A stretch of 39,693 nucleotides of DNA from Ardenticatenia bacterium (GCA_003130875.1 QEXY01000038.1:1-39693); one strand, 5' to 3'; positions 17,427 to 26,368 are shown, counted from the stretch's first letter. Numbers and translations: made by a program. Notes: a model not told the origin generated them from the sequence alone.

Positions 17427-18761
17427 ATGACACGACGCACGCGCGTCATCATTATGGGTGCAGCCGGACGCGACTTTCACAACTTCAATATGGTGTTCCG
17501 AAACAACAGCGATTATGAAGTGGTTGCGTTCACGGCCACTCAAATCCCCAACATCGAACATCGTGTTTATCCTTCTGAGCTGGCCGGGCCGTTGTATCCG
17601 CATGGCATTCCCATCTACCCAGAGGAACAGCTGGGCCAGCTGGTGACCGAGCTGCATGCTGATCAGGTGGTCTTTGCCTATTCGGACGTCTCACACGAGT
17701 ATGTGATGCACAAGGCGTCGTGGGTGCTGGCGTTGGGCGCTGACTTCCGCCTGCTGGGCCCAAACGCCACCATGTTGCACAGCGCCCGTCCTGTGGTAGC
17801 AGTCGGAGCGGTGCGCACTGGAAGTGGCAAGAGCCAGACCACTCGCCGCGTATGTGAGATCTTGCGCCAGCTGGATTGGCGCATCGTGGTGGTACGTCAC
17901 CCGATGCCTTACGGTGACCTGACACGTCAGGCGATACAGCGCTTTGCTGATTTCGCTGACCTGGATCGCCATCAGTGCACCATCGAAGAACGCGAGGAAT
18001 ACGAACCCCACCTGGAACGTGGCACGGTCGTATATGCCGGTGTGGACTACGCGGCGATTCTGCGCCAGGCGGAGCAGGAGGCGGATATTATCGTCTGGGA
18101 TGGGGGGAACAACGACTGGCCGTTCTTCAAGCCGGACCTGAGCATCGTGGTCACTGACCCGCATCGTGCTGGCCATGAACGGAGCTACTATCCCGGCGAG
18201 ACCAACCTGCGCATGGCAGACGTGGTGATCATCAACAAGATCGATACGGCTGACCTGGCACAGACTGCTCGAGTGCGGGCCAACATTGAGCTGTTGGCTC
18301 CTCAAGCGATTGTCATCGATGCTGCATCGCCCATCTATGTCGCCGACCCGACAGTCATACGGGGCAAACGGGCGCTGGTGGTCGAGGATGGTCCAACCCT
18401 GACCCATGGTGAGATGAGTTATGGCGCTGGAGTGGTGGCTGCCAGGCGTTTTGGCGCTGCCGAACTGGTCGATCCCCGGCCCTACGCGGTGGGCAGCATC
18501 GCTGAGACGTTTCGGAAATACCCCCACATGGGCCCCCTGTTGCCTGCCATGGGCTATGGAGAACAGCAGATCAAGGACTTGGAAGCGACGATCAACGCCA
18601 CACCTTGTGACGTGGTGATCGCTGCCACACCGGTCAATCTATGCCGCGTGCTGCACCATGTGAGGCATCCGATGCAACGGGTGCGCTACGAGCTCCAGGA
18701 GATCGGACGCCCCACGTTACTGGACGTGTTGAGTGAACGCTTCGCGCCACCTCAAGGTTAA
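17427..18761 (+). CDS. Cyclic 2,3-diphosphoglycerate synthetase-like P-loop protein
   Basis: A 444-aa protein resembling CpgS, the enzyme that cyclises 2,3-diphosphoglycerate in methanogens. The N-terminal Rossmann-like part starts RVIIMGAAGRDFHNFN. A P-loop domain follows with GAVRTGSGKSQTTR (about residue 130), DIIVWDGGNNDWPF and VVIINKIDTAD, which look like switch and NKxD-type motifs of a G3E/SIMIBI-like fold. The C terminus contains MSYGAGVVAAR and HMGPLLPAMGY. In bacteria the family has no firmly established product that I know of, so the name is by homology only. The ATG at 17427 is clear: AAGGAGG lies 6 nt upstream. Its stop overlaps the stop of convergent larC in the palindrome GTTAAC. 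Confidence 0.82.
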   Translation: MTRRTRVIIMGAAGRDFHNFNMVFRNNSDYEVVAFTATQIPNIEHRVYPSELAGPLYPHGIPIYPEEQLGQLVTELHADQVVFAYSDVSHEYVMHKASWVLALGADFRLLGPNATMLHSARPVVAVGAVRTGSGKSQTTRRVCEILRQLDWRIVVVRHPMPYGDLTRQAIQRFADFADLDRHQCTIEEREEYEPHLERGTVVYAGVDYAAILRQAEQEADIIVWDGGNNDWPFFKPDLSIVVTDPHRAGHERSYYPGETNLRMADVVIINKIDTADLAQTARVRANIELLAPQAIVIDAASPIYVADPTVIRGKRALVVEDGPTLTHGEMSYGAGVVAARRFGAAELVDPRPYAVGSIAETFRKYPHMGPLLPAMGYGEQQIKDLEATINATPCDVVIAATPVNLCRVLHHVRHPMQRVRYELQEIGRPTLLDVLSERFAPPQG

Positions 18762-19933
18762 CGCACCAGGTGTTGTGCTGCCAGTTCCGCGGCGTGATAG
18801 ATCTCGCGCAAGGGAACGTTGTGCTGCTCAGCCAGACGGCGACAATCCTCGTACTCCGGCTTGACGCGTGTCCGGGTTTCATCCCAGCGGGTCACCTTTA
18901 CCCGCACGATGCCATAGGGTGTTTCCACTTCCTCTATGGAGCGCGGCAGGCAATAGCGCGTGACATAATGCTGGCGCACACCTAACGTCGTGCTCTCGGC
19001 GAACAGGATTTGGGCCAGCTGGTTCGCATCGCCTGGATGGCATAGCACACTGATGGTGCTGGCAGGGCGTCCCTTTTTCATGTGGACAGGAGTGAGAAAG
19101 ACATCGAGGGCACCTGCATCCAACAGACGTTCCATCACATGTTCGTAGAACTCCGGATTCATGTCATCGATGTTGGTCTCAAGCATCGCCAGCGTCTCCG
19201 TCGCGGCGTGTAACGCGTCCGGCGCGCTGCCGATGAGCACACGCAGCACATTGGGGATCGGCAGATCGTACGTGCCGGCGCCATAGCCGATCCGGTGCAG
19301 CGTCATCGCCGGGAGCGGTCCGAACGAGGTGGCCAGGGTAGCCAGAAGCGCCGCTGCAGTGGGCGTGACCAGCTCAGCTTCCACCGGGCTCCCTACAATT
19401 GGCACGTCAATGAGCAGTCCCAACGTGGCCGGCGCCGGCAGCGGTATTCTCCCGTGCGCACCTTGCACCCAGCCACGCCCGAGAGGCAACGGCGAGACTA
19501 CCACCTGCTCGATATCCAGGGCATCCAGACCGATCAGCGTGCCGACGACATCCACAATGGTGTCGACTCCACCGAGCTCGTGCAGGTGCACCTGCTCGAG
19601 CGGTACACCGTGAATAGCTGCCTCGACGCTCCCAATGCGCCGAAAGATCTCCACTGATCGCTGCTTCACCGAGGGGGCTAAGGTGCTTTCCATCACGATC
19701 CTTTCGATGTCGGTCAGGTGACGCGAAGGGGGTTGTTTCGTCACCTGTACCTCCACCTTGGTGGCGCTGAGACCCATCTTGACCTCGCGCCGGTGGACGA
19801 TCTCGAACTCGTCCATCGGTAGCTTGGCCAGCTCGGCGCGCAACACCTCTACCGAGAGACCAGCATCCACCAGGGCGCCCAGGATCATGTCGCCGCTGGC
19901 GCCAGCTATGCAATCAAAGTAAGCGATACGCAT
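18758..19933 (-). CDS. larC: Nickel insertion protein LarC (pyridinium bis-thiocarboxylate nickel chelatase)
   Basis: A 391-aa enzyme that inserts nickel into the pincer cofactor of lactate racemase and related LarA-type enzymes, in a CTP-dependent reaction. It starts with the family hallmark YFDCIAGASGDMILGALVDAG. It continues with HLHELGGVDTIVDVVG and PTAAALLATL, and the second half has ETNIDDMNPEFYEHVMERL and HMKKGRP. Unlike Lactiplantibacillus, where larC1 and larC2 are joined by frameshifting, this is one continuous frame. Its start overlaps the end of larE by 20 bp, so the two are cotranscribed and coupled. Confidence 0.95.
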   Translation of the reverse strand: MRIAYFDCIAGASGDMILGALVDAGLSVEVLRAELAKLPMDEFEIVHRREVKMGLSATKVEVQVTKQPPSRHLTDIERIVMESTLAPSVKQRSVEIFRRIGSVEAAIHGVPLEQVHLHELGGVDTIVDVVGTLIGLDALDIEQVVVSPLPLGRGWVQGAHGRIPLPAPATLGLLIDVPIVGSPVEAELVTPTAAALLATLATSFGPLPAMTLHRIGYGAGTYDLPIPNVLRVLIGSAPDALHAATETLAMLETNIDDMNPEFYEHVMERLLDAGALDVFLTPVHMKKGRPASTISVLCHPGDANQLAQILFAESTTLGVRQHYVTRYCLPRSIEEVETPYGIVRVKVTRWDETRTRVKPEYEDCRRLAEQHNVPLREIYHAAELAAQHLVR

Positions 19934-20738
19934 CGTGCATACTCCCTGTCCGATAGCCTGCTAAGTCGAGCGTCACATAAACGTAACCCAGCGCACGCAG
20001 TGCCTGGATGACCTCCGAGCGATGTTCTAAAACTATTGCAAAATCGGCTGGCGCCACCTCGATGCGTGCCAGGTCGCCGTGATGGCGCACCCGCAACTGG
20101 CGCACACCCAGCCGGCGCACAACTGCCTCGGCCTGTTCGATGCGCCGCAGCAGTTCAGCGGTGATGGGCGTTCCATAGGGCACGCGCGATGCCAGACATG
20201 CTGCTGCCGGCTTATCCCAATTGGGCAATCCCAGCATACGTGCCAGGTCGCGAATCTCATCTTTGGTGAGACCGGCTTCCTGCAAAGGGCTGCGCACCCC
20301 CCATTCGCGGGCAGCGCGGCTGCCAGGACGATGGTCATTCAGGTCATCTGCATTCGCACCATCCACCACGACGCTGAAGCCCTCGCGATGCGCATACCGT
20401 GTCAGCGCCTCCAAGATGACCCGCTTGCAAAAGTAGCAGCGTTCCAGCGTGTTTTCGACATAGCGCGCGTCGTCCAGCTCGTGCGTCTCAATCAGGGCGT
20501 GGCGTACCCCGATTTGCCGGGCGAGGACACATGCCTCTGCGCGCTCGCTCGCTGGCTGACTGGGCGAGACGGCGGTCAGGGCGATCACGTGTTCGCGTCC
20601 CAAGACATCACACGCCACTTTGAGCAGCAATGTGCTGTCTGTACCTCCCGAATAGGCTACCGCAACCCGCCCCATCGCGCGCAAAAAATCCTCCAACCGT
20701 TCCCGTTTAGTCGGCGCGGTGGTAGATATATCTTGCAT
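19914..20738 (-). CDS. larE: LarE, ATP-dependent sulfur transferase of nickel-pincer cofactor synthesis
   Basis: A 274-aa PP-loop enzyme that adenylates the nicotinate-derived precursor and adds sulfur. The PP-loop is SGGTDSTLL (residues 30-38). Three cysteines are at the positions expected for the cluster-binding form of LarE: CYFC (C101, C104) and AACLAS (C181). In the sacrificial form only the last is used. This suggests a [4Fe-4S]-dependent, catalytic LarE. The ATG at 20738 has a CAGGGGG site 8-10 nt upstream. larC follows with overlap. larB and larA, needed for a full pathway, are not in the window. Confidence 0.93.
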   Translation of the reverse strand: MQDISTTAPTKRERLEDFLRAMGRVAVAYSGGTDSTLLLKVACDVLGREHVIALTAVSPSQPASERAEACVLARQIGVRHALIETHELDDARYVENTLERCYFCKRVILEALTRYAHREGFSVVVDGANADDLNDHRPGSRAAREWGVRSPLQEAGLTKDEIRDLARMLGLPNWDKPAAACLASRVPYGTPITAELLRRIEQAEAVVRRLGVRQLRVRHHGDLARIEVAPADFAIVLEHRSEVIQALRALGYVYVTLDLAGYRTGSMHDAYRLL

Positions 20739-20809
20739 TACTATTCCCCCTGCCTACAGAATATCCTCACAGTAAGCTATCCGGCATCCCCATACCAGTC
20801 CGACAGGCG

Positions 20810-20838
20810 ATTATGCCTGAGAAGGTTGTCCCTGGCAA
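20810..20838 (-). promoter_or_regulatory. Putative larE-larC promoter
   Basis: The minus strand reads TTGCCA (20838-20833), a 17-bp spacer and CATAAT (20815-20810). Initiation near 20803 would give a leader of about 65 nt. Confidence 0.5.
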
Positions 20839-20890
20839 TCCGGCTGGGAGGACGGGTGCATATTATTTTGGGAAGGGGTGGTGGTTCAAA

Positions 20891-20940
20891 CCGAGCCACG
20901 TGCGTCGACGGTGTAAGGACGACCAGCCGCTCGTGGCTCG
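20891..20940. repeat. Hairpin related to the GAGCCGCG repeat family, copy E
   Basis: A perfect 9-bp inverted repeat, CGAGCCACG (20892-20900) and CGTGGCTCG (20932-20940), encloses 31 nt. The left arm with following bases (CCGAGCCACGTGCGT) resembles repeat copy D. It lies between the MFS gene stop and the larE promoter. A smaller hairpin, GGATTG/CAATCC, lies at 20959-20976. Neither has a U-run. Confidence 0.5.
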
Positions 20941-21006
20941 AATAACCCGCGTAACGCTGGATTGCCGCTTCAATCCGCCCCCAAATTTGAACACACCCTG
21001 GAAGGA

Positions 21007-22494
21007 CTAGTTTTCTTTCCTAAATGTGGAGGGTGATGGCATCTGCCCTACTGCCAGACGCTGTGCCACCTGTGCGCGCTCACGCCAAAGCGCATAGATG
21101 CTGAGCACCAGCCCCAGCGCGACCCAGAAGACGACGAAGTCGATCGTCTCGCGCAGCGCCACAATCTGCACCGCGGAGGGTGCCATCGTGGCACCCCCTG
21201 GGATTGCGCCGCCAGCATGCACCATCACGCGCCCAGCCCACACCGTACTCAACACCGAAATGCCCACCGTCTGCCCCAGTGTGCGCGTCAACGCCAGGAT
21301 GCTCGAGGCGACGCCCAGCCGGGCACGCGGCGCTGCCCCCATAATCGCGCTGTTGTTGGGCGATTGGAAGATGCCCACTCCCAACCCCACCGGCAGCAAG
21401 CGCAGCGCATAACCCAGCGGCGTGGTGCTGAGATCGAGCGAACTGACCGCGATATAGCCTCCCAACATGGCCAGCAACCCCACCACCGCAATGGGCCGCA
21501 CCCCCACACGGTCGGAAAGCGCGCCGGACAGCGGTGCTACCAATCCCATCGCAATGGGATGCACAGCCAGCAGCACACCCACATGCAGCGAATCAAGTCC
21601 CAGGATGCCCTGCAGATAAAACGGCATCAGGATGAGCGTCCCGGAAATTGCCACGAAGGTCACGAAACCAGTGATCAGGTTGACGCTAAACAGGGGATTC
21701 CCAAACATGCCAAAATCCACGATCGGTTGCGCGCTGTTCCGTTCGATGAGGATGAAGGCGCACACGAAGACCAGGAAACCGGCCAGCAGGGCCAGGATGG
21801 GCAGCGCATCGAAGCCGATGCGCTGTGCGAACGTCAGCGCCAGCAACAGGCTCAGCAAGCTGAAAAACATGGTGGTCGCGCCCGCGAAATCGAAGCGCTG
21901 CCCACCGGTCGGCTTGCGCTGCGGCACAAAGCGCGTCACCAACAACACGCCGGCGATACCCACCGGCAGATTGACGAAGAAAATCCAATGCCATGACAGG
22001 TAATGCAACAAGATTCCGCCCAATGCGGGCCCCAGCACGATGCCCACTGACACGGTGGCCCCGCTGATGCCCAACGCGCGGCCACGCTCGGTGGGTGGAA
22101 AGGCCTCAGTGATGATTGCCGGCCCCAGCGCAACCACCATCGCAGCACCGACTGCCTGTAGTACCCGAAACACGATCAGCATGTAGATCGAAGCGGACAG
22201 CCCGCACGCCAACGAACCCAGCGTGAAGATGACCATCCCGCCGGCATAGATCTGTTTCTTGCCGAACATATCCGCCAGCCGTCCGACCGAGAGCATCAAC
22301 GTGGCCACCGTCAGCAGATAGGCCAGCACGACCCATTGCACGATGGCCAGTTCACTATTAAAAGCACCTACCAACGTGGGCAAGGTGACATTGACGATGC
22401 TGCCGTCGATTGTGCCCAAGAAGGTGCCCATCGCCACCGCAGCCATCACGTACCATTTGCGTCGATAGTCCGGCGGAACGTCCCAGCTGCTCAT
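21007..22494 (-). CDS. MFS multidrug transporter, DHA2 (EmrB/QacA-like, 14 TM)
   Basis: A 495-aa inner-membrane drug:proton antiporter-type protein. TM1 has the DHA2 motif GTFLGTIDGSIVNVTLPTL. Motif A follows as GRLADMFGKKQIY, motif C as SGATVSVGIVLGPALGG, and about 14 hydrophobic segments are visible, with the SWHWIFFVNLPVGI phrase typical of EmrB/QacA proteins. The substrate cannot be told. Its ATG (22494) overlaps the stop of the upstream ABC exporter gene by 4 bp (ATGA-type), so it is translated from the same message. No TetR-type regulator is adjacent; the nearest regulator is the divergent response regulator at 26369. Confidence 0.94.
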   Translation of the reverse strand: MSSWDVPPDYRRKWYVMAAVAMGTFLGTIDGSIVNVTLPTLVGAFNSELAIVQWVVLAYLLTVATLMLSVGRLADMFGKKQIYAGGMVIFTLGSLACGLSASIYMLIVFRVLQAVGAAMVVALGPAIITEAFPPTERGRALGISGATVSVGIVLGPALGGILLHYLSWHWIFFVNLPVGIAGVLLVTRFVPQRKPTGGQRFDFAGATTMFFSLLSLLLALTFAQRIGFDALPILALLAGFLVFVCAFILIERNSAQPIVDFGMFGNPLFSVNLITGFVTFVAISGTLILMPFYLQGILGLDSLHVGVLLAVHPIAMGLVAPLSGALSDRVGVRPIAVVGLLAMLGGYIAVSSLDLSTTPLGYALRLLPVGLGVGIFQSPNNSAIMGAAPRARLGVASSILALTRTLGQTVGISVLSTVWAGRVMVHAGGAIPGGATMAPSAVQIVALRETIDFVVFWVALGLVLSIYALWRERAQVAQRLAVGQMPSPSTFRKEN

Positions 22495-24302
22495 CCGATC
22501 ACTCCGATGCTTTCGATGTATTCCAACGACTGATGACGGAAATAGGTATTATACAATTCGGCGTAGTGCCCGCCGCGCGCCAGTAGCGCTTCGTGTGTGC
22601 CCTCTTCAATAATGCGCCCACGCTCCAGCACAATGATACGATCGGCGTGGCGGATAGTGGAGAGGCGGTGGGCGATGACGATGGCGGTGCGGTCGCGCAT
22701 GATCGTCTCCAGACCGGCCTGGATCTGTGCCTCGGTGAAGGGGTCGACGCTGGCGGTCGCTTCATCCAGGATGAAGATGGCCGGATTTTTGAGCAGCACG
22801 CGCGCCAGTGCCACCAGCTGGCGTTGGCCCATGGAGAGATTGGCACCGCGCTCGCCAACATCGGTGTCCAACCCGTTGGGCAGGTCGTCCAGCCAATCGC
22901 CGTAACCGATCTGGCGGGCTGCCTGCAGTACCTGCTCATCACTTGCTTCCGGCAACGCGTAGCGGATGTTCTCGCGCACCGTGCCGGAGAAGAGGAAGGG
23001 CTCCTGTGGCACCAGACCGATGTGGCGCCGGTATTGCTGCAGGTCGAGGCGGCGGATGTCACGTCCATCCACCAGGATCTGTCCATCTTGGAACTCGTAA
23101 AAACGAGCGATCAGGCGCGCAATGCTGCTCTTGCCCGCGCCAGTGTGTCCCACCAGCGCCACCGTCTCCTTGGGCCAGATAATCAGATTAAAATCGCGCA
23201 GCACCGTCTCCTGATCGGTGTACTTGAAACAGACGTTGCGAAACTCAATCTTGCCTTCCAGATGCTCCACTGGCTCAGTGGCGATCTGGTGCACCTTGGG
23301 CGAGGCATCGATCAGCGCAAACACGCGCTCGGCCGCCGAGAGACCATCTTGAAACTGGCTCCAGAACGAGGCGATGCTGAGCATAGGCCACCAGAAGTAA
23401 CCCGCCGCCATCATAAACAGATACCATTCCCCCGGACTGATGCCGCCCACTTGTACCACCAAGCCGCCGGCATAGACCAGCAGAGCAATTCCAAAGCCAG
23501 AAGTCATCTCCATCACCGGGAAGATGGTGTTGAGCACCAGCCCGCGCTGCAGCCCCACGCGGTATGCCAGCCGGTTGTTTTCCGCAAAGGTGGTGTATAG
23601 GGCGCTCTCCTGGCGGAATGCCTTGGCGACGTGGATGCCGGAGATCGACTCCTCGATCTGCGCATTGATGCTGGCTGTGGTACGTCGTGCGTTCTGCGTG
23701 ACACGCCGCGCGATGTGACGGAAGCGCAATGCGATGAGCACGGCAAATGGCGCCATCGCCACCAGCAACAGCGTCAGCCAGACGTTGATGGCGAGCAGCC
23801 AGACGAGCAAGATCATCACCATGACAATCTGTCCCAACAGGCGTGCCACCAACGTGATCACATCGGAAAAGCTCTCTGTGTCCGAGGTGACGCGGCTGAC
23901 GATCTTGCCCGAGGCGAACTCGTCGAAAAAGGACATATCGTGTCCGATGGTGGCGGCGAAGACGTCCTGGCGCAGGCGCAGCACGACGTCGCCCACCACG
24001 CGCGCGCTGAAATGCTGCTGAATGTAGTTGAAGAACCAGCCTGCCACGCCCAGTAATACCACTGCCCCACTCAGAAGCATCAGCCGCAAGACGGTAGGTT
24101 CCTGCGCGGCCAGGTCGATCACCCGCGCGACCAGGATGGTGCCGAAGCTGTCCGCCGCCGAGGAGAACACGATGCCGAGCACCACTGCGACCAGCTGCCA
24201 GGTGTGCGGCCGGAAGTAGGCGAGAATGCGCTGCAATAGCTCGCGATCTGAATATTGGCGGTCGTATGCCTCGGTGTCGAGTCCGTCGAGAATGAACCCC
24301 AT
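22491..24302 (-). CDS. ABC exporter subunit (fused membrane and ATPase domains), partner 1
   Basis: A 603-aa half-transporter. The type I exporter membrane domain (six TM helices) spans about 25-310, followed by a nucleotide-binding domain. Motifs: Walker A GHTGAGKSS, Q-loop VPQEPFLF, signature LSMGQRQL (the second Gly of LSGGQ replaced by Met), Walker B IFILDEATASVD with the catalytic Glu intact, and H-loop IAHRLST. The altered signature fits a heterodimer in which this subunit forms half of the degenerate ATP site. The partner gene lies 11 bp upstream. This is a multidrug or lipid-linked exporter of the BmrCD/TM287-288 kind by architecture. Confidence 0.94.
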   Translation of the reverse strand: MGFILDGLDTEAYDRQYSDRELLQRILAYFRPHTWQLVAVVLGIVFSSAADSFGTILVARVIDLAAQEPTVLRLMLLSGAVVLLGVAGWFFNYIQQHFSARVVGDVVLRLRQDVFAATIGHDMSFFDEFASGKIVSRVTSDTESFSDVITLVARLLGQIVMVMILLVWLLAINVWLTLLLVAMAPFAVLIALRFRHIARRVTQNARRTTASINAQIEESISGIHVAKAFRQESALYTTFAENNRLAYRVGLQRGLVLNTIFPVMEMTSGFGIALLVYAGGLVVQVGGISPGEWYLFMMAAGYFWWPMLSIASFWSQFQDGLSAAERVFALIDASPKVHQIATEPVEHLEGKIEFRNVCFKYTDQETVLRDFNLIIWPKETVALVGHTGAGKSSIARLIARFYEFQDGQILVDGRDIRRLDLQQYRRHIGLVPQEPFLFSGTVRENIRYALPEASDEQVLQAARQIGYGDWLDDLPNGLDTDVGERGANLSMGQRQLVALARVLLKNPAIFILDEATASVDPFTEAQIQAGLETIMRDRTAIVIAHRLSTIRHADRIIVLERGRIIEEGTHEALLARGGHYAELYNTYFRHQSLEYIESIGVIG

Positions 24303-24313
24303 GGTGTCCTGCT

Positions 24314-26155
24314 TTATCCAAGTGTTTTCGGCAAAGGTGCCGTGCCCGCGCGGCCGATATCGCCGGTTGCGTCGAGATCCACAGTTTGTGGAGCGCGTTC
24401 CCTGGTGTACTGGGCGAAAATCCGTCGGTAGTCCGGGCTGCGTTGTAGCAATTCTTCGTGGGTGCCCTGCGCCACCAGCTCGCCGCGCCGCAACACCAGG
24501 ATGCGATCTGCCCAGCGAATCTGGCTCACGCGATGGGTGATGAGGAAGGTGGTCTGCTGGCGGCTGATGCGCCGGATGGCACGCTGAATCTGATCCTCCG
24601 TGGCGCTGTCGATGGCGCTGGTGCTGTCATCCAGGATGAGAATACGCGGACGGGTGAGGAATGCGCGCGCGATGGCAATGCGCTGACGCTGCCCTCCCGA
24701 AAGGGTCACACCGCGTTCGCCCACCTGGGTGGCATAGCCGTCCTTGAATGCCATAATGAAGTCATGCGCCTGGGCATCGCGTGCCGCGCGTTCGATCTCC
24801 TCCTGGGTGGCATTGGCACAACCGAAGGCGATGTTCTCCGCAATCGAACGCGAAAAGAGAAAGACATCCTGCTCGATGGTGGAGACTTGCGAGCGCAGCG
24901 CATCCAGGTTCCAATCGCGCACGTCAATCCCGTCCACCAGCACCCGCCCGCTCTGCACATCGAACGTGCGGTTGATCAGTTTGGTGAGCGTGGTCTTGCC
25001 CGAACCGGTCTGCCCAACGATGGCGACCGTCTCGCCCGGATGGACGGTGAAGCTGATGTTCTTCAGCACAGGTGCCCCGTTATAGCTGAATGTGACATTC
25101 TCAAAGGTGACCTCACCGCGCATCGGCTGTGCCACCCCGCCGACGTTTTCATCCAACTCGGTCTCAGTGTTGATCAGTTTCAGGATGCGCCTGGCGCCGG
25201 CGATGCCCATCTGCACCAGGTTGAAGGAGAAGAGGCTGATGTAGGTGGCGAAATGGAATGTCCCCAACAACCCCATAAACGCTACCACCTGTCCCAAGGT
25301 GATGGCACCGTTGCGCCAGATAAGCAAAGCATGGAAGAACCCAGCGCCCCAGGCAATGCTGAAGGCCAATAGAGGCCAATAGCGCGCCTGAATCTCGCCC
25401 TGTTCGACGAAGAGATCGCGATAGCGGCGCGTGTTGCGCGTAAACTTGTCCCATTCATAGCGCTCGCGCACGTTCGCCTTGACCACTTCGATGCCGCTGA
25501 TCGCCTCGGCCAGGCCAGCGTTCAACGTGCCGAACTGTTCGCGCAGCGCCATGCTGACCGGCGCCAGCCGCCGCGTGTAGTCCCACACGGTGAAGCCGAG
25601 CATCACCAGAAAGATACACGGCACCAGCAGCAGCTCCACATGGATGCGGCTGATAAGCAATAGGGGCATCAAGATGGCCATGGACGAGTCGACAATGAGC
25701 ATCAGCCCCGGACTGAACATCAGGTTGAGGGTGTGCACATCGTTGGTGGCACGCGCCATGATGTCCCCCACACGCTGACGGCTGTGGAATGTCTGGCTCT
25801 TGCCCAACAGACTGAGGTAGAGCTCATCGCGCGCATTGCGCTCGATGCGTTGCGCCAGAAACTCGACCGAGTAGTTGCGCGCCAGCGCTATGACACCCTG
25901 TCCCAATGCCACGGCCAGGATGCTCAGCGCCATGCCGCCCAATGCTGTCACGCTCCAGTTCGCACTGGTGATCAGGTCGAACGCCCTGCCGATCAACACC
26001 TGAATATAGCCGTAGCACAGGTTGTTCACGACAGCGGCTACGAGCAGGCCAGGCAGGAACAACGGATAGCGGCGCGCGTGCGAGATGATCCAGCGCAGCG
26101 GGCCGGAATGGTTATAAGCATATGCTGTTGCGACGCGAAACTCGCTCTTGCCCAC
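24314..26155 (-). CDS. ABC exporter subunit (fused membrane and ATPase domains), partner 2
   Basis: A 613-aa half-transporter. The membrane domain has six helices; the nucleotide-binding domain has Walker A GQTGSGKTT, Q-loop STIEQDVFLF, a canonical signature LSGGQRQR, and Walker B ILILDDSTSAID. In the last, Asp replaces the catalytic Glu. With the LSMGQ of partner 1 this builds one degenerate and one competent site, the usual asymmetry of heterodimeric exporters. The GTG at 26155 is preferred: AAGGA lies 7 nt upstream and the longer frame starting at 26227 reaches past the promoter. It is first in a run of three export genes. Confidence 0.93.
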   Translation of the reverse strand: MGKSEFRVATAYAYNHSGPLRWIISHARRYPLFLPGLLVAAVVNNLCYGYIQVLIGRAFDLITSANWSVTALGGMALSILAVALGQGVIALARNYSVEFLAQRIERNARDELYLSLLGKSQTFHSRQRVGDIMARATNDVHTLNLMFSPGLMLIVDSSMAILMPLLLISRIHVELLLVPCIFLVMLGFTVWDYTRRLAPVSMALREQFGTLNAGLAEAISGIEVVKANVRERYEWDKFTRNTRRYRDLFVEQGEIQARYWPLLAFSIAWGAGFFHALLIWRNGAITLGQVVAFMGLLGTFHFATYISLFSFNLVQMGIAGARRILKLINTETELDENVGGVAQPMRGEVTFENVTFSYNGAPVLKNISFTVHPGETVAIVGQTGSGKTTLTKLINRTFDVQSGRVLVDGIDVRDWNLDALRSQVSTIEQDVFLFSRSIAENIAFGCANATQEEIERAARDAQAHDFIMAFKDGYATQVGERGVTLSGGQRQRIAIARAFLTRPRILILDDSTSAIDSATEDQIQRAIRRISRQQTTFLITHRVSQIRWADRILVLRRGELVAQGTHEELLQRSPDYRRIFAQYTRERAPQTVDLDATGDIGRAGTAPLPKTLG

Positions 26156-26189
26156 GTTCACATCCTTGGTTGAAAAAAAGCAAAATGCA

Positions 26190-26195
26190 ATTATA
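26190..26195 (-). promoter_or_regulatory. -10 element of the ABC/MFS export operon
   Basis: TATAAT at 26195-26190 on the minus strand, in an AT-rich stretch, would start transcription near 26183, about 28 nt before the GTG at 26155. No clear -35 box is seen at 17 bp (GGTTTT), so the promoter may need an activator. Confidence 0.5.
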
Positions 26196-26237
26196 CGCCC
26201 GCATAAAGGGGAAAACCAAAAAAACAATTACGGCAGA

Positions 26238-26266
26238 TTGTATCCCCCGGAGCGTCATGGTACACT
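26238..26266 (+). promoter_or_regulatory. Promoter of the response-regulator gene
   Basis: TTGTAT (26238-26243), a 17-bp spacer and TACACT (26261-26266), divergent from the export operon promoter about 45 bp away. The start near 26273 leaves a leader of about 95 nt. Confidence 0.5.
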
Positions 26267-26290
26267 ATCGCTGCTGAACGGTGTTTCCGA

Positions 26291-26339
26291 CCCGCTTTCC
26301 CCTGCCGGGAAGGGGAACGACCTGCGCAGGCTGAGCGGG
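26291..26339 (+). ncRNA. Structured leader of the response-regulator mRNA
   Basis: A possible three-way junction. The outer stem is CCCGCT (26291-26296) with AGCGGG (26334-26339). Inside are a hairpin TTCCCC/GGGGAA (26297-26302 with 26312-26317) and a short palindrome CCTGCGCAGG (26321-26330). It matches no riboswitch class I know. It could be a decayed intergenic repeat of the common CCCCTGCCGGGG type. Confidence 0.35.
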
Positions 26340-26368
26340 ATCACGCCGCGTTGAAGGGAGGAGATGCA

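Noticed and set aside
22499-23086. 195-codon minus-strand frame at the end of the ABC gene
   Set aside because: Alternate frame of the same gene; Ser/Arg-rich without motifs.
22593-23600. 335-codon open frame on the plus strand
   Set aside because: Antisense to the first ABC subunit. That subunit has every ABC motif in frame.
24458-25372. 304-codon open frame on the plus strand
   Set aside because: Antisense to the second ABC subunit; no ribosome site or domain.
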